A stretch of DNA of 64,000 bases, from contig NZ_JAOVZV010000014.1 in assembly GCF_026460945.1 (NCBI RefSeq), positions 1 to 64,000 on the forward strand. The letters run 5' to 3'. This stretch comes from Chryseobacterium luquanense (GTDB taxonomy: Bacteria; Bacteroidota; Bacteroidia; Flavobacteriales; Weeksellaceae). The position numbers and the translations under genes are program-made. Shown piece after piece: positions 26,127 to 35,600 of this stretch. Each line of letters opens with the position of its first letter. The stretch's first letter is position 1. The notes below the pieces were generated by a model, which saw only the letters and a list, made by a program, of their open reading frames with translations, did no database searches and was not told the origin of the DNA.

Positions 26127-26355
26127 AAGCGAAATTTTTTTAAAAGAAGTTCCCCTCGCTGCCGCACGAATCCTTTCGTGTGGCATTTTTATTATCCAAT
26201 AACTTCTTAAAAAGTTTTTATCTTTATAAAAACATAATTGATGAGTCGTAATTATAAGTTCTACAATCCTGAAGGATTGTATTTCATAAGTCTTGTTGGA
26301 TGTTTTAAAAGATTATAATTATTAAACCACACGATGCAATCGTGCGGCAGCGGGG
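26127..26355 (+). repeat. Repeat copy B: terminator + REP + RAYT fragment, closed by an inverted REP
   Basis: This repeats copy A, with the terminator-like hairpin, a REP palindrome at 26160-26185 and a RAYT start (MSRNYKFYNPEGLYF) at 26241. After the start the sequence runs only 40 bases before a second REP palindrome in opposite orientation (CCACACGATGCAATCGTGCGG, then CAGCGGGG). The whole therefore looks like an internally deleted, REP-bounded element, comparable to a MITE made from a RAYT gene. It follows the second immunity gene as copy A follows the first. Confidence 0.65.
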
Positions 26356-26362
26356 GTATTAA

Positions 26363-26449
26363 TCTGAAAAGCATGGCTGGACAGAAATTAATGGAGTTTT
26401 AATAGATCAATTAGAATTTATAATCATTATAAACACAAAATCTAATTGA
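26363..26449 (+). pseudogene. Possible third toxin or immunity remnant
   Basis: A short frame without start codon (SEKHGWTEINGVLIDQLEF...) ends 15 bases before a third copy of the terminator-like hairpin that follows both immunity genes. Its position in the cassette series suggests the 3' remnant of a third module. The protein evidence alone is weak. Confidence 0.25.
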
Positions 26450-26463
26450 TTTATTATTTAAAG

Positions 26464-26498
26464 CGAAGTTTCTATTTTCAGAAGCTTCGTCTCTTTTT
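26464..26498 (+). terminator. Third copy of the cassette-end terminator
   Basis: CGAAGTTTCT pairs with AGAAGCTTCG and a CTCTTTTT tract follows. The same AAGCGAA...TTTCTATT...AGAAG motif follows the two immunity genes, so it appears to be the shared 3' end of the toxin/immunity cassettes. Confidence 0.6.
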
Positions 26499-26554
26499 GT
26501 ATTCAATAAAGCTCCTACGCAAGAATTCTTCGTGCTCTAGTAAGAATGTTTTTT

Positions 26555-26764
26555 ATATTCTCATCTCTGGAAATCATATTTTTGTGTCCGGAAACAATAT
26601 TCTCTCATATTGAAGTAATATTCTTGCATCCGAAATTTATATTTTCTCATCCGGAAATAATATTCTTGCGTATGTAAATAATATTCTTGCATCCGAAAGT
26701 GATATTCTTGCATCTGTAAATTATATTTTTGTATCCGGAAACTATATTCTATTATCGGAAAAAT
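26555..26764. repeat. Ten tandem copies of a degenerate 21-bp unit
   Basis: Units begin ATATTCTTGCATCCG and repeat every 21 bases without indels. Because 21 is a multiple of three, the minus strand stays open through the array (79-residue frame, 26800-26561) and would encode heptads like QEYYFRM. No homology, ribosome site or expression signal supports a gene, so I annotate the array as a repeat and leave coding open. Confidence 0.75.
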
Positions 26765-26903
26765 ATTATTATAACTAAAATTTATTGAAAATATATACAT
26801 TTAGAAGTATCGTTTTTTCCGATTCAATAAAACTCATTATCTTTAGACAACGTTGAACAAAAGCATAATCAGATTAAAATCATAAACTTAAAAATTTAAA
26901 ACC

Positions 26904-27314
26904 ATGAAAAAAACACTATTCATTTGTACTATTCTCTTAAATCTTTCTATTCTAAGTGCACAAACTATTGAGTCAGGAAGCCGTAATACAGCAGGTTACA
27001 TCAAATCAGACGGAACTATTGAAAACAAAAGCCATTCTACAGTGGGCTATATCAAAAGTGATGGTACGGTAGAAAATAAAAGTCACAGCACCATTGGTCG
27101 TATAAAAAGCGATGGAACGATAGAAAACAAAAGCGGCTCTACCGTTGGTTATGTTAAAAAAGACGGAACGGTAGAAAATGGCAGTCATTCAACTCTTGGA
27201 TATATTAAAGATAATGGAACGGTAGAAAACAGCAGTCACGGTACAGTTGGTTATGCCAACGGAATTAAAAAAGAATGGGCAGCAGTTGCTTTTTTCTTCT
27301 TTAAATTAGATTAA
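26904..27314 (+). CDS. Secreted 5-fold beta-flower repeat protein
   Basis: This 136-residue protein has a clear signal peptide (MKKTLFICTILLNLSILSAQ). Five to six repeats of about 19 residues follow, of the form 'G.IKSDGTIENKSHSTVGYI', ending in a short Lys/Trp segment and a hydrophobic C-terminus (AAVAFFFFKLD). This pattern is the 5-fold beta-flower protein family known from Bacteroidota. The function of the family is unknown to me. It has its own strong terminator and seems independent of the eCIS operons, so it is probably a bystander between effector cassettes and ATPase. Confidence 0.7.
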   Translation: MKKTLFICTILLNLSILSAQTIESGSRNTAGYIKSDGTIENKSHSTVGYIKSDGTVENKSHSTIGRIKSDGTIENKSGSTVGYVKKDGTVENGSHSTLGYIKDNGTVENSSHGTVGYANGIKKEWAAVAFFFFKLD

Positions 27315-27362
27315 TTATTAGTTTTTCGGAGAATTTCCGCTAAACTATATAAGTTAAAAAGT

Positions 27363-27394
27363 AAGGCCTGGATTTTATAATCCGGGCCTTTTTT
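27363..27394 (+). terminator. Rho-independent terminator of the beta-flower gene
   Basis: AAGGCCTGGATT pairs with AATCCGGGCCTT (one G.U) around TTAT and is followed by a T-run. It lies about 50 bases after the stop codon. Confidence 0.85.
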
Positions 27395-27491
27395 CATGAT
27401 ATACATACGCTTAATTTTAAATAAACTTCTGATACTTTTTTACTCACCCAATAATCTGATCCCAGAAAATTTCATCTCAGAATACATGCTG

Positions 27492-27670
27492 CTGCAACTA
27501 CTGAATAAGAAGGCTTAAAAACTTTCGCAAGAATAAAAAAACAATGAATTTTGTGTTTTCAAATTATGCGAAGAATCATTTGATTATGAGATGAATAACT
27601 ATTACTGCAACTACAGAATGGAGGCGCTGTAAAACTTTTAAATAATCAAAAAAAAAGGTGAATTTTGAGC
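27492..27670 (+). repeat. Dispersed eCIS intergenic repeat, tandem copies 2 and 3
   Basis: Two units starting CTGCAACTACTGAAT and CTGCAACTACAGAAT lie 113 bases apart. Each continues with AAAACTTT, an A-rich run and GAATTTTG. The same pair structure with 112-base spacing occurs at 30341-30516. The remaining sequence up to the ATPase gene at 27838 shows no gene. Confidence 0.6.
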
Positions 27671-27837
27671 TATGAATTATAAGTTATATTGAACATAGAA
27701 AACACATAATTAAGCAATAAATATTTTAATACCAAGAACAAAAATTGTAATTCACACCAAATTATCAATTTCATTTAACTCCACAAACTTTTAACAAAAT
27801 GACAGATTTAGGAACAATTAAATAACCAGAATATATA

Positions 27838-29151
27838 ATGACATCACAACAAATACAAAAACTATTTACCCACTTAGAAGAAATTATAACATGGCGTATC
27901 AACAATCCTTCAGAAAATTTTGATGGAGCACCGGAATTTCAAACGAATGACCATAAAGGTTTTCAATTGGGAGATTATATTTCAGGAAAAAAACTCATTC
28001 ACCAGGAAGTTATTATCCTGTTAATGGCTTTACTGCCTCGTTTAGATCCGTCATTGCTGAAACGTATTTTTTTAGAATTTCCAAATAGTGCGCTGTTTGA
28101 TTTCTGTTCAACCAATGATAATGGCAGACTCTTTTATCCGACCATTCAGGCTGTTCAATATATTTTGGGTGGGGAAAGTATTTCAGGAAGGTTGAAATCA
28201 TTAGATTATTTCAGTTCAGAATCGGTTTTGGTTAAAGAAGAATTGCTTGTTTTTTCAGGTTCAGCTCAAGATCATACATCGATGAACAGTCAGATTAGTG
28301 TTCATCAGGAAGCTTTTGATACCATCATGTTCGGAGTAGAATTATTGCCGAAAATGAGCAATGATTTTCCAGCAGAGCAGATATTGACCAATCGATCCTG
28401 GACTGATTTAATTCTTCCGCAAAATACGTTAGATGAACTTCAAAGTATCGAAGCTTGGTACAACAGCAGCAGAATTCTTATGGAAGATTGGGGAATGCAG
28501 AAAAAACTTAAGCCCGGCTTCAGGATACTTTTTTATGGAGAACCGGGAACCGGGAAAACTCTTGCAGCCAGTCTTTTAGGCAAATACACCAAACGTCCGG
28601 TTTTCAGGGTTGATGTTTCTATGCTGGTCTCAAAATATATCGGAGAAACGGAAAAACAATTAGCAAAATTATTTGATAAAGCGGAAAACAAGAACTGGAT
28701 TTTATTTTTCGATGAAGCGGATGCTATTTTCGGAAAACGAACCAATGTAAAAGACGCTCATGATAAATATGCCAATCAGGAAGTTTCTTACCTGTTGCAG
28801 AGAATAGAAACGTTTTCAGGACTGATTATTTTAGCCTCCAACTTTAAAAATAATATGGATAAAGCTTTTACAAGACGTTTCCATAGCTGTATAAAATTCA
28901 ATAATCCTAAACATGAAGAGCGTCTGCGCATCTGGGAACAAAATTTACCACAACAATTGCAGCTTGAAGATATTGATCTCAATCAGATTGCTAAAAGATA
29001 TGAATTAACCGGCTCCAACATTATGAATGCTATCCAGGATGTGAGTTTGAAAACAATTGCATCAAACGAGTCTGATTACAAAGTAAGCTTGGAAATGTTA
29101 TTGGAAAGTATCAAAAAAGAATATGTAAAGGAAGATAAAGTATTTACATGA
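27838..29151 (+). CDS. AAA+ ATPase of the eCIS (Afp15-like)
   Basis: The 437-residue protein has an N-terminal domain of about 200 residues specific to eCIS ATPases and a single C-terminal AAA+ module. Walker A is GEPGTGKT (residues 234-241), Walker B is LFFDEAD with Asp292 and Glu293, and the segment ASNFKNNMDKAFTRRF contains sensor-1 Asn and the arginine finger. Afp15-type ATPases are conserved in nearly all eCIS and are thought to act in particle assembly or cargo loading. This gene marks the cluster as eCIS rather than as an R-type tailocin. Confidence 0.88.
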   Translation: MTSQQIQKLFTHLEEIITWRINNPSENFDGAPEFQTNDHKGFQLGDYISGKKLIHQEVIILLMALLPRLDPSLLKRIFLEFPNSALFDFCSTNDNGRLFYPTIQAVQYILGGESISGRLKSLDYFSSESVLVKEELLVFSGSAQDHTSMNSQISVHQEAFDTIMFGVELLPKMSNDFPAEQILTNRSWTDLILPQNTLDELQSIEAWYNSSRILMEDWGMQKKLKPGFRILFYGEPGTGKTLAASLLGKYTKRPVFRVDVSMLVSKYIGETEKQLAKLFDKAENKNWILFFDEADAIFGKRTNVKDAHDKYANQEVSYLLQRIETFSGLIILASNFKNNMDKAFTRRFHSCIKFNNPKHEERLRIWEQNLPQQLQLEDIDLNQIAKRYELTGSNIMNAIQDVSLKTIASNESDYKVSLEMLLESIKKEYVKEDKVFT

Positions 29152-29238
29152 GAATTTTGAAATCCTGAAGTTTTTTCTAATGAGCTAAATCACTTAAAGA
29201 AGCTTTAGGATTCATTTAATTAAAAAAAAATAAAACTA

Positions 29239-29808
29239 ATGAAAATGAAAATTTTAATACTGATATCTACAATCAGTATTGCTTTTGCCTGCAGAAGTAA
29301 GCACAAAATCATCAACGATTACAAAGAAAAATTAAAAGAAACAGAAAATGTAAAAGTCGACTCTGTCAGCTTAAAAAAGCTGCAATCTTTCCAAAATGAA
29401 TCAACTGATTTAACAGTTCAGGAGAAGAAAAATGAAATGTCCGGGAATATATCTATTAAAGGAAAATCGGATGAATCCAATCCTTTTGTTTTTCACAATG
29501 TGGTGGGGAATGATACTGTTCAGAGTATTTCTATCATGGGAACTGCAGAATATTTAATCAGTAACCATTATGCAAAGTATGATAATAAAAAATCTGAGGT
29601 TACAAAACAAGAGTCTGCCACTGTCACTCAGGATTTTGCTCATAGAACAGTTTTAAAAGAAACCAAAAAAGAAGTCTTTTCAGAAGTTAATCAAAAAACA
29701 AAAGAGATCAAAGCAAAAGGATTTCAGGCCGGAACCTGGATTGTCATTACAATTGGGATCATGATTTTAATACTGACCTTTTTTATTTATAAATATTTAA
29801 AAAAATGA
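29239..29808 (+). CDS. Candidate unimolecular spanin (u-spanin) of the eCIS lysis set
   Basis: The 189-residue protein has an N-terminal lipoprotein-type signal with Cys18 (ISIAFAC) and a C-terminal transmembrane helix (residues about 165-185, GTWIVITIGIMILILTFF) ending in KYLKK. The charged middle would span the periplasm. An outer-membrane lipoprotein end plus an inner-membrane helix in one chain is the definition of a u-spanin (T1 gp11 type). The last four bases overlap the endolysin start (ATGA). A paralogue with the same layout occurs in the prophage at 54515. The lipobox here is weaker (AFAC) than in the prophage copy (LLGC). It would fuse the membranes at the end of lysis. Confidence 0.65.
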   Translation: MKMKILILISTISIAFACRSKHKIINDYKEKLKETENVKVDSVSLKKLQSFQNESTDLTVQEKKNEMSGNISIKGKSDESNPFVFHNVVGNDTVQSISIMGTAEYLISNHYAKYDNKKSEVTKQESATVTQDFAHRTVLKETKKEVFSEVNQKTKEIKAKGFQAGTWIVITIGIMILILTFFIYKYLKK

Positions 29809-30245
29809 AAACATCACAAAAAGGAATCAATTTGATTTTATCATTTGAAGGTTTTAGCGCTAAACCTTATCTGGATTCAGCAGGAATTCCCACCATCGGC
29901 TATGGAAATACGTATTATCCGGGTGGTAAAAAAGTAAGCATGAAAGATTCAACAATAAGCAGAGAAAAAGGTGCCGGATTATTTTCATCGGTCTTGCCAA
30001 CTTACGAAAAAATCGTAAACAGTAAAATTAAAGTAAAGATCTCACAAAATCAATTTGATGCTCTGGTATCGCATACTTACAACACAGGTGGATCTGAAAC
30101 TTTATTTTCTTTAATCAATAAAAAAGCAGGTTCAGAGGCCATTAAAGATTGGTTTATTTCGAGGTATATTACTGCAGGAGGTAAAGTTCTGAATGGTTTA
30201 ATCAGACGAAGAAAAGCAGAAGCTGATTTGTTTTTTGAAAAATAA
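29805..30245 (+). CDS. T4-type lysozyme / endolysin (GH24) of the eCIS
   Basis: The 146-residue protein is a glycoside hydrolase family 24 endolysin. The catalytic triad of T4 lysozyme is present with correct spacing: Glu15 (SFEGF), Asp24 (YLDSAG) and Thr30 (IPTIGYG). It cleaves peptidoglycan glycan strands. No signal peptide or SAR helix is visible, so it depends on a holin. It is roughly 85 percent identical by hand count to the prophage endolysin at 55078, and both overlap the upstream spanin gene by ATGA. This indicates common origin or recent exchange between the two loci. Confidence 0.9.
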   Translation: MKTSQKGINLILSFEGFSAKPYLDSAGIPTIGYGNTYYPGGKKVSMKDSTISREKGAGLFSSVLPTYEKIVNSKIKVKISQNQFDALVSHTYNTGGSETLFSLINKKAGSEAIKDWFISRYITAGGKVLNGLIRRRKAEADLFFEK

Positions 30246-30340
30246 TTAGCTCGCATTTCGTTAGATGAGGTCTTTTTATTCAAATTTTCTCTAAGTTATT
30301 TCATTGTCTTTACTTTCTTTATTGTGTTTTTATCCATCAT

Positions 30341-30516
30341 CTGCATCTACAGGATAGAACGTCTAAAAATCTTTCACAGGAATAAAAAAAAGTTGAATTT
30401 TGAACATTGAATTTACAAAGCATGATCATTCAATTATAAAAAAGGAAGCTCACTGCAACTACAGAATGCTAAGCTCAAAAAACTTTTATAAGAGCTAAAT
30501 AAAGGTGAAATTTGAG
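30341..30516 (+). repeat. Dispersed eCIS intergenic repeat, tandem copies 4 and 5
   Basis: Units beginning CTGCATCTACAGGAT and CTGCAACTACAGAAT lie 112 bases apart and end in GAATTTTGA and GAAATTTGA. They match the pair upstream of the ATPase in order and spacing. The surrounding gap between endolysin and fibre genes (about 530 bases) holds no other clear feature. Confidence 0.6.
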
Positions 30517-30773
30517 TTCTAAAGCAAAGGAAGATTTACTGCTCAAAATCACACTTGTTTCACAACCTAACTTTTGACAAGTAATCTTCTGAATCTGCTG
30601 TTGTTGAATAATGTTCATGTAACCAATTCGCAATGTAATATGATAATAAAAGAGAGATGAATCAAAAATCGCTCAAAAGTATAGAATTCTAAAGGCAATC
30701 AGCTCCTAAAGTAGCTTTTTCCTACAATCAACTTCGGTTATTATCAACGGAACTTTCTCGCTCCATCTCTGGA

Positions 30774-31655
30774 ATGAGCGGTTTTACCAATTTTATCAAC
30801 ACTAATTTTTATACTCAAATGAATACACCATTAGATACCATTTTCAGTTGGTTTGAAACTGGAGATTTTCCTACAGAAGCACAGTTTAAAGATACATTTT
30901 TATCTTTTCATCATAAAGATTACCCAATCCCTCTGGAAAATATTGAAGGATTTGAAGATATTTCTCAATCATTTGCCAGTGCAGAAGCTTTTCAGGCGCA
31001 TTTGGCAGATTCAAGAGCCCATTCACGATATCTGGCTTTTTTGAATGCAGGTAATTTAACCTCCACTCATATTAACAGTTGGAAAAACAAACTCGGAATC
31101 AGCAATGTGGGGACGATTGACAGTTCTAATGAGCCAGGGAATGTTTACACTAAAACACAGGTCAACGGTCTTGTGAATGAATTGAAGGATGTAGATAAAG
31201 ATTTAACACTGGAAATAACAAAGATTAAAGAGTTGCTCTCATCTAATGATCTGTCTTTGAATCAACTTCAGGAAATCGTGGATTTTATTAAAAAAAATCG
31301 TGAGGATATTGAAGCCTTAGAAGCAGTTTCCGGGGAAACAAGAGAAGACAGAGTGAAGTTATTGCTTAATTATGAATGGTTAAGCAATCCTAAAAATCAG
31401 CAGGAATTTAATCAGAAAATTTATGATAAAGTTTTGCTGATTTCAGAGACACCTACAAGTGCAATAGTGCAGATCACAGAAAGTACCACGTTTCCCAACA
31501 GCCTTGAAACAGAAAATGTAATCATTCAAGCTCGTGACAGTATTACAGGTAAAAAAATAAATGTAGACGATTCTGCCACCAACCAAAATATAGAGATTAA
31601 AATATTAAACAGTATTGAAAATCCTCTTAACATTCTCATTTTAAAAGTTAAATAA
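30774..31655 (+). CDS. Fibre-module protein (tail fibre base)
   Basis: I do not recognise the family of this 293-residue protein. It has a helical middle (ELKDVDKDLTLEITKIKELLSSNDLSLNQLQEIVDFIKKNREDIEALE) that looks like a coiled-coil trimer and 'VYTKTQVNGLVNEL', a phrase common in phage tail fibres. The C-terminus is a beta domain (residues about 215-293). An internal ATG at 30820 is a possible alternative start. It is the first gene of a three-gene fibre module and probably connects the fibre to the baseplate (Afp13 position). Confidence 0.55.
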   Translation: MSGFTNFINTNFYTQMNTPLDTIFSWFETGDFPTEAQFKDTFLSFHHKDYPIPLENIEGFEDISQSFASAEAFQAHLADSRAHSRYLAFLNAGNLTSTHINSWKNKLGISNVGTIDSSNEPGNVYTKTQVNGLVNELKDVDKDLTLEITKIKELLSSNDLSLNQLQEIVDFIKKNREDIEALEAVSGETREDRVKLLLNYEWLSNPKNQQEFNQKIYDKVLLISETPTSAIVQITESTTFPNSLETENVIIQARDSITGKKINVDDSATNQNIEIKILNSIENPLNILILKVK

Positions 31656-31670
31656 TAAAAATAAATAATT

Positions 31671-32693
31671 ATGAATAACAACGCAGTAATAAGTAACAAC
31701 GCGCATCAGGACAATTTTTTCGGGGAACTAAAACGTACCCGTTTCGAACAATATAATGATTCGTTTCCTAGTACGGCAGGAGTTCCTGCAGGCTGGGTAA
31801 TTGATTTTAAGGGAGAACTACATCAATGGAACGGAACAAAATGGATTAATCTGGCTTACAACTATGTACATCCTGATTATCCCTTAACTAATAATCCATT
31901 TCAGGTAGATCAAACAAATGGACTTCTATTATTAAGTCAGATCCTTACCAATGATTCAGGACACGTTATCAAAGTAGCGGGAAGAAATCTTACCAATGCA
32001 GACATTGTTTCGATTTTCTTAAATGATGCCATTCAGTCGGGTACTTACACATGGTCATCAAATAAGATTAAAGTTTATATTGAAAACTTAATAGGACAAA
32101 GCCTTACAGGAGCCTTGATTTATCAGCCGGGAGGTTATATTCCTTCTGCTGTGGAAGGTTCCATGACGTCGCCGTCGCCAGTTACAGCTTCTGTCATTAA
32201 ATCAGGAATGGTTTGGGTTATCACGGCGAATGGTTGGGTTGGTAACCAGCCGGTTTCTATCGGAGATCATCTTATCGCTAATGCGGATTCTGCTGGAAAT
32301 GTTCCTACGAATTACCAGATTATAGAAAAAGGGATTCCTGATATTGTAGATGCTACAGATTCTGTAAAAGGATTGATTCAGATCGCTACAGATATTGAAG
32401 CTATTATGGGAACCAATGCGACTAAAGCAATGACTCCCAAGTCTACAAAAGCAGTTTTGGATGCAAAAATTAAATCTAAAACATGGCAGATTGGAGATGG
32501 CACTTCCGTTAGTTTTCCGATTAGTCACGGCTGGAATACCCTGAATGTTGATTTTATCTGCTATCGTAATGCAGATAACAGAAAAATAAATGTAAGCTGT
32601 GTACCAACCTCTGTAAATGATGTACAGATTGATGTTTTGGCACCTCTTACTCCGAACGAATACAGAATTACTTTAACCGCAAGACTAGATTAA
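31671..32693 (+). CDS. Tail-fibre protein, middle gene of the fibre module
   Basis: This 340-residue protein contains phage fibre motifs: 'DATDSVKGLIQIATDIEAIMGTNATKAMTPKSTKAVLDAKI' near residues 220-265 is the classical 'GLVQLAT..EA..GT...KAVTP' repeat of tail fibres. The C-terminal 75 residues form a beta domain (WQIGDGTSVSFPISHGWNTLNVDF). Its stop codon overlaps the start of the giant fibre gene (TAATG), so the two are coupled. It is likely part of the fibre shaft. Confidence 0.65.
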   Translation: MNNNAVISNNAHQDNFFGELKRTRFEQYNDSFPSTAGVPAGWVIDFKGELHQWNGTKWINLAYNYVHPDYPLTNNPFQVDQTNGLLLLSQILTNDSGHVIKVAGRNLTNADIVSIFLNDAIQSGTYTWSSNKIKVYIENLIGQSLTGALIYQPGGYIPSAVEGSMTSPSPVTASVIKSGMVWVITANGWVGNQPVSIGDHLIANADSAGNVPTNYQIIEKGIPDIVDATDSVKGLIQIATDIEAIMGTNATKAMTPKSTKAVLDAKIKSKTWQIGDGTSVSFPISHGWNTLNVDFICYRNADNRKINVSCVPTSVNDVQIDVLAPLTPNEYRITLTARLD

Positions 32694-35600
32694 TGATCGC
32701 ACCTGAATATTTTAACAATCACATCGCCATAGAAGGCGAAATTATTGTGAAAAGAGTTCCAAACGATACAGGTTCTGTATTAGTTTGGAACTCTACAACA
32801 AAAAAAATATCGACCAGAACTGTAAGTGAAATTGTGTCTGATTTGTCTTTGGTGACTACGAATACCGAACAAAATATTAGTGGCAGAAAATCTTTTATTA
32901 CATCTGGTGGTAATGATAGTATAAATAATAGTCTATGGATTATGTCGAATGATGGAAGTTATCCTGCAATGACATTTTATAGACCTGGTATTGACTTAGG
33001 GCAGATTAAATATGTAAATTCATATGAAGGTTTTTATTTTGTTAATAGTCCTAATTCAGGAACTATACCTGTAACAGCTCAGAAGTTTATAAAAGAAGGT
33101 TCGGATAATAATAAGGTATTGTTAGGAGGAGGAAATGATAAATTACTTTCAGACTTTGCTCTAAGTTCTCAAGTTGGAGGTTATCTATCTTATCAAGATA
33201 ATAGACTTATCTATCCTGATGAAATAGTTCCCCAAAAACTTCAATTTGGTTTTACATCTTGGAATAATGATAATAATTATCCTTACGCAGACTTTTTACA
33301 TCTTGGAGGTTATCAAGATTCTTCAGGAGGAAATCAAAATCTACTTTTAGCTAAAAGAAATGGTTTTGGGCTAAGGCAATTTCAATCAACTTGGCAAGGT
33401 AACAATCCATATGAAAATTATGTGGATTTTTGGAATACTGAACATTTTACTCAAGGAGATATAAATTCATGGCAGTTTAATAGGTTTAATACACAACCTA
33501 TGAATTTCATAGGTGCTGGAAATGATGTTAATGATATAACAGCATCAGGTTTTTATGTAATCGGTCATGGTACCGAAAATGCAGCTTATCCTCTTGATCA
33601 GTCAATAGATGGAGCAAGAATGTTATTGCATCTTGAAACAGAAGGAATTTATACAGCTACACAGATACAATCAGAAAGATACTCAGGTAACTTAGTTTCA
33701 AGAGTTAAAACTGATACGGGTTGGAGTAGTTGGATTAGACATTGGGGGAATAATGACTTTACTCAAAATGATATTAATAATTGGAACTATTTAGCAGGAA
33801 ATGGAGCAACAATACAGTGGGTCAATAAAAATGCAGTTCATGCTATAAATGAGTCGGAAGGAGATTCAATGAATTTCGATACTATAAATGGTAAAACTCA
33901 GACAGGTTCTATTTATGACGGAAGTACTTGGTGGCATGCACTTAACATACAACATAGGAATGGATTAGGATCCGACGGTAATATATGGGGAGGTCAGATA
34001 AGATTTGGGATGAATGACTCAATGGACACTTTCCAATTCAGGCAATTATATAATGGTACTTATAATAGTTGGAAGACTTTATATCATTCAGGTAACTTTA
34101 ATCCGAGCAATTATTGGGATAAATATTCATCAGGTTCATTTACAGGAGTAAATTCTGTTGCACCGTTTTCTTTTTTAAATAATGGTCAAGCACAAAGAAT
34201 TTACACAGGTGGTTTACTTGTTTCTGATGCTTATTCTGATGCCAATAATATTACTAATAATGGTATTTATGCAAAAGGAGATATTAGCACAGGAAGTAAT
34301 TTTAATGCTAGAGCATTTTATTCACCAGCTCTAAACGGTGGTCAAGTATTCCATGCTGGAAATAGTGATACTCTTTATTTGGGCAATCCCCAAGTAGCTG
34401 CTTTATACTTAGAATCATCTAATAATTTGCTTCATAATAGACCAGGTTATGGTGTAGGAGTTATATGGGATGCTCATAATTTACCTAATCCAGTTAATCA
34501 ATCTGATTTAGGCAATTATATACCTAATTCTCAAAAAGGGATTGCTAATGGAATAGCAACTTTAGATGGTTCAGGATTAGTTTCTGCTTCTCAGCTTCCA
34601 AGTTATGTAGATGATGTTTTAGAGTTTGGAAGTTTAGGAAACTTTCCTACAACAGGAGAAACAGGGAAAATATATGTAGCAACAGATACAAACCAAACTT
34701 ACAGATGGAGCGGTTCAACTTATATTCAGATTGCTTCAGGAGCAGTTCAATCAATCAATGGGCAAGTTGGTATAGTTAATTTAACGAAAGATGATATCGG
34801 CTTAGGAAATGTCGATAATACGGCAGATTCGGTTAAAAATGTAGCTTACGCAAGAAACGCTACAAAATTATATTCTATTGATAGCACTTATGATTACAAT
34901 GGACCAGCTCCTTATTATGGTTCTTTAGTTTTCAAACAAGCTGTAAATAGATGGAGATTTGAAATGTCTCCCAATACTCCAGCAGGTATTGAGGTAGCTC
35001 ATGCGGACAATTCAGATTCTTTTTCAGGTTTATCATTATCAAGTTTTTTCAAAAATAATGAAGATAATACTTTAAAAACTATTGATGTTTCTAATTACAA
35101 TGATGTTGTAGATGGTAATGGAAAAATATGGTTAGGTAATTTTTATTCTCTACCTGAATCAACTACAGGATTTCAAAGTAGTGTTGGTACTATCTTAAAC
35201 ATAAACGGTTTAGTAGCACATGATAAAACCCAATTAATTTTTAATGGTGGAAACGGGAGTATTCAATACAGAACATCATGGTATGCAAATACAGCTTGGA
35301 CTGCACCTCGAACGTTATGGGATAGTAATAATTTTAATCCAGCACAATATGTAACTCAGAGTAGTTTAAATTCACAATTATTAAGCTATGCAACTTTTAA
35401 TGGTATTCAAACTTTTACGAATACTAACACATTCACACAAAGTCCTGTAATACCCAATGGTACTCTAGGAACTCATGCTGTTAATCTAAATCAGTTAAAT
35501 GGAAGAGTTCAATCTTGGGAAAATGCTAGAGCATTAGGATTTAGCTCTGGATTATCTGCAAGTTCACCATATATTTACCATGAAACAGATGGTTATGTGT

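Noticed and set aside
26555..26764. CRISPR array
   Set aside because: Units are contiguous and degenerate with no spacers, and no cas gene is present in the window.
26561..26800. Minus-strand gene for a 79-residue heptad-repeat protein
   Set aside because: The open frame follows automatically from a 21-bp array without stops. There is no signal, homology or ribosome site, so it is kept as a repeat with an open question.
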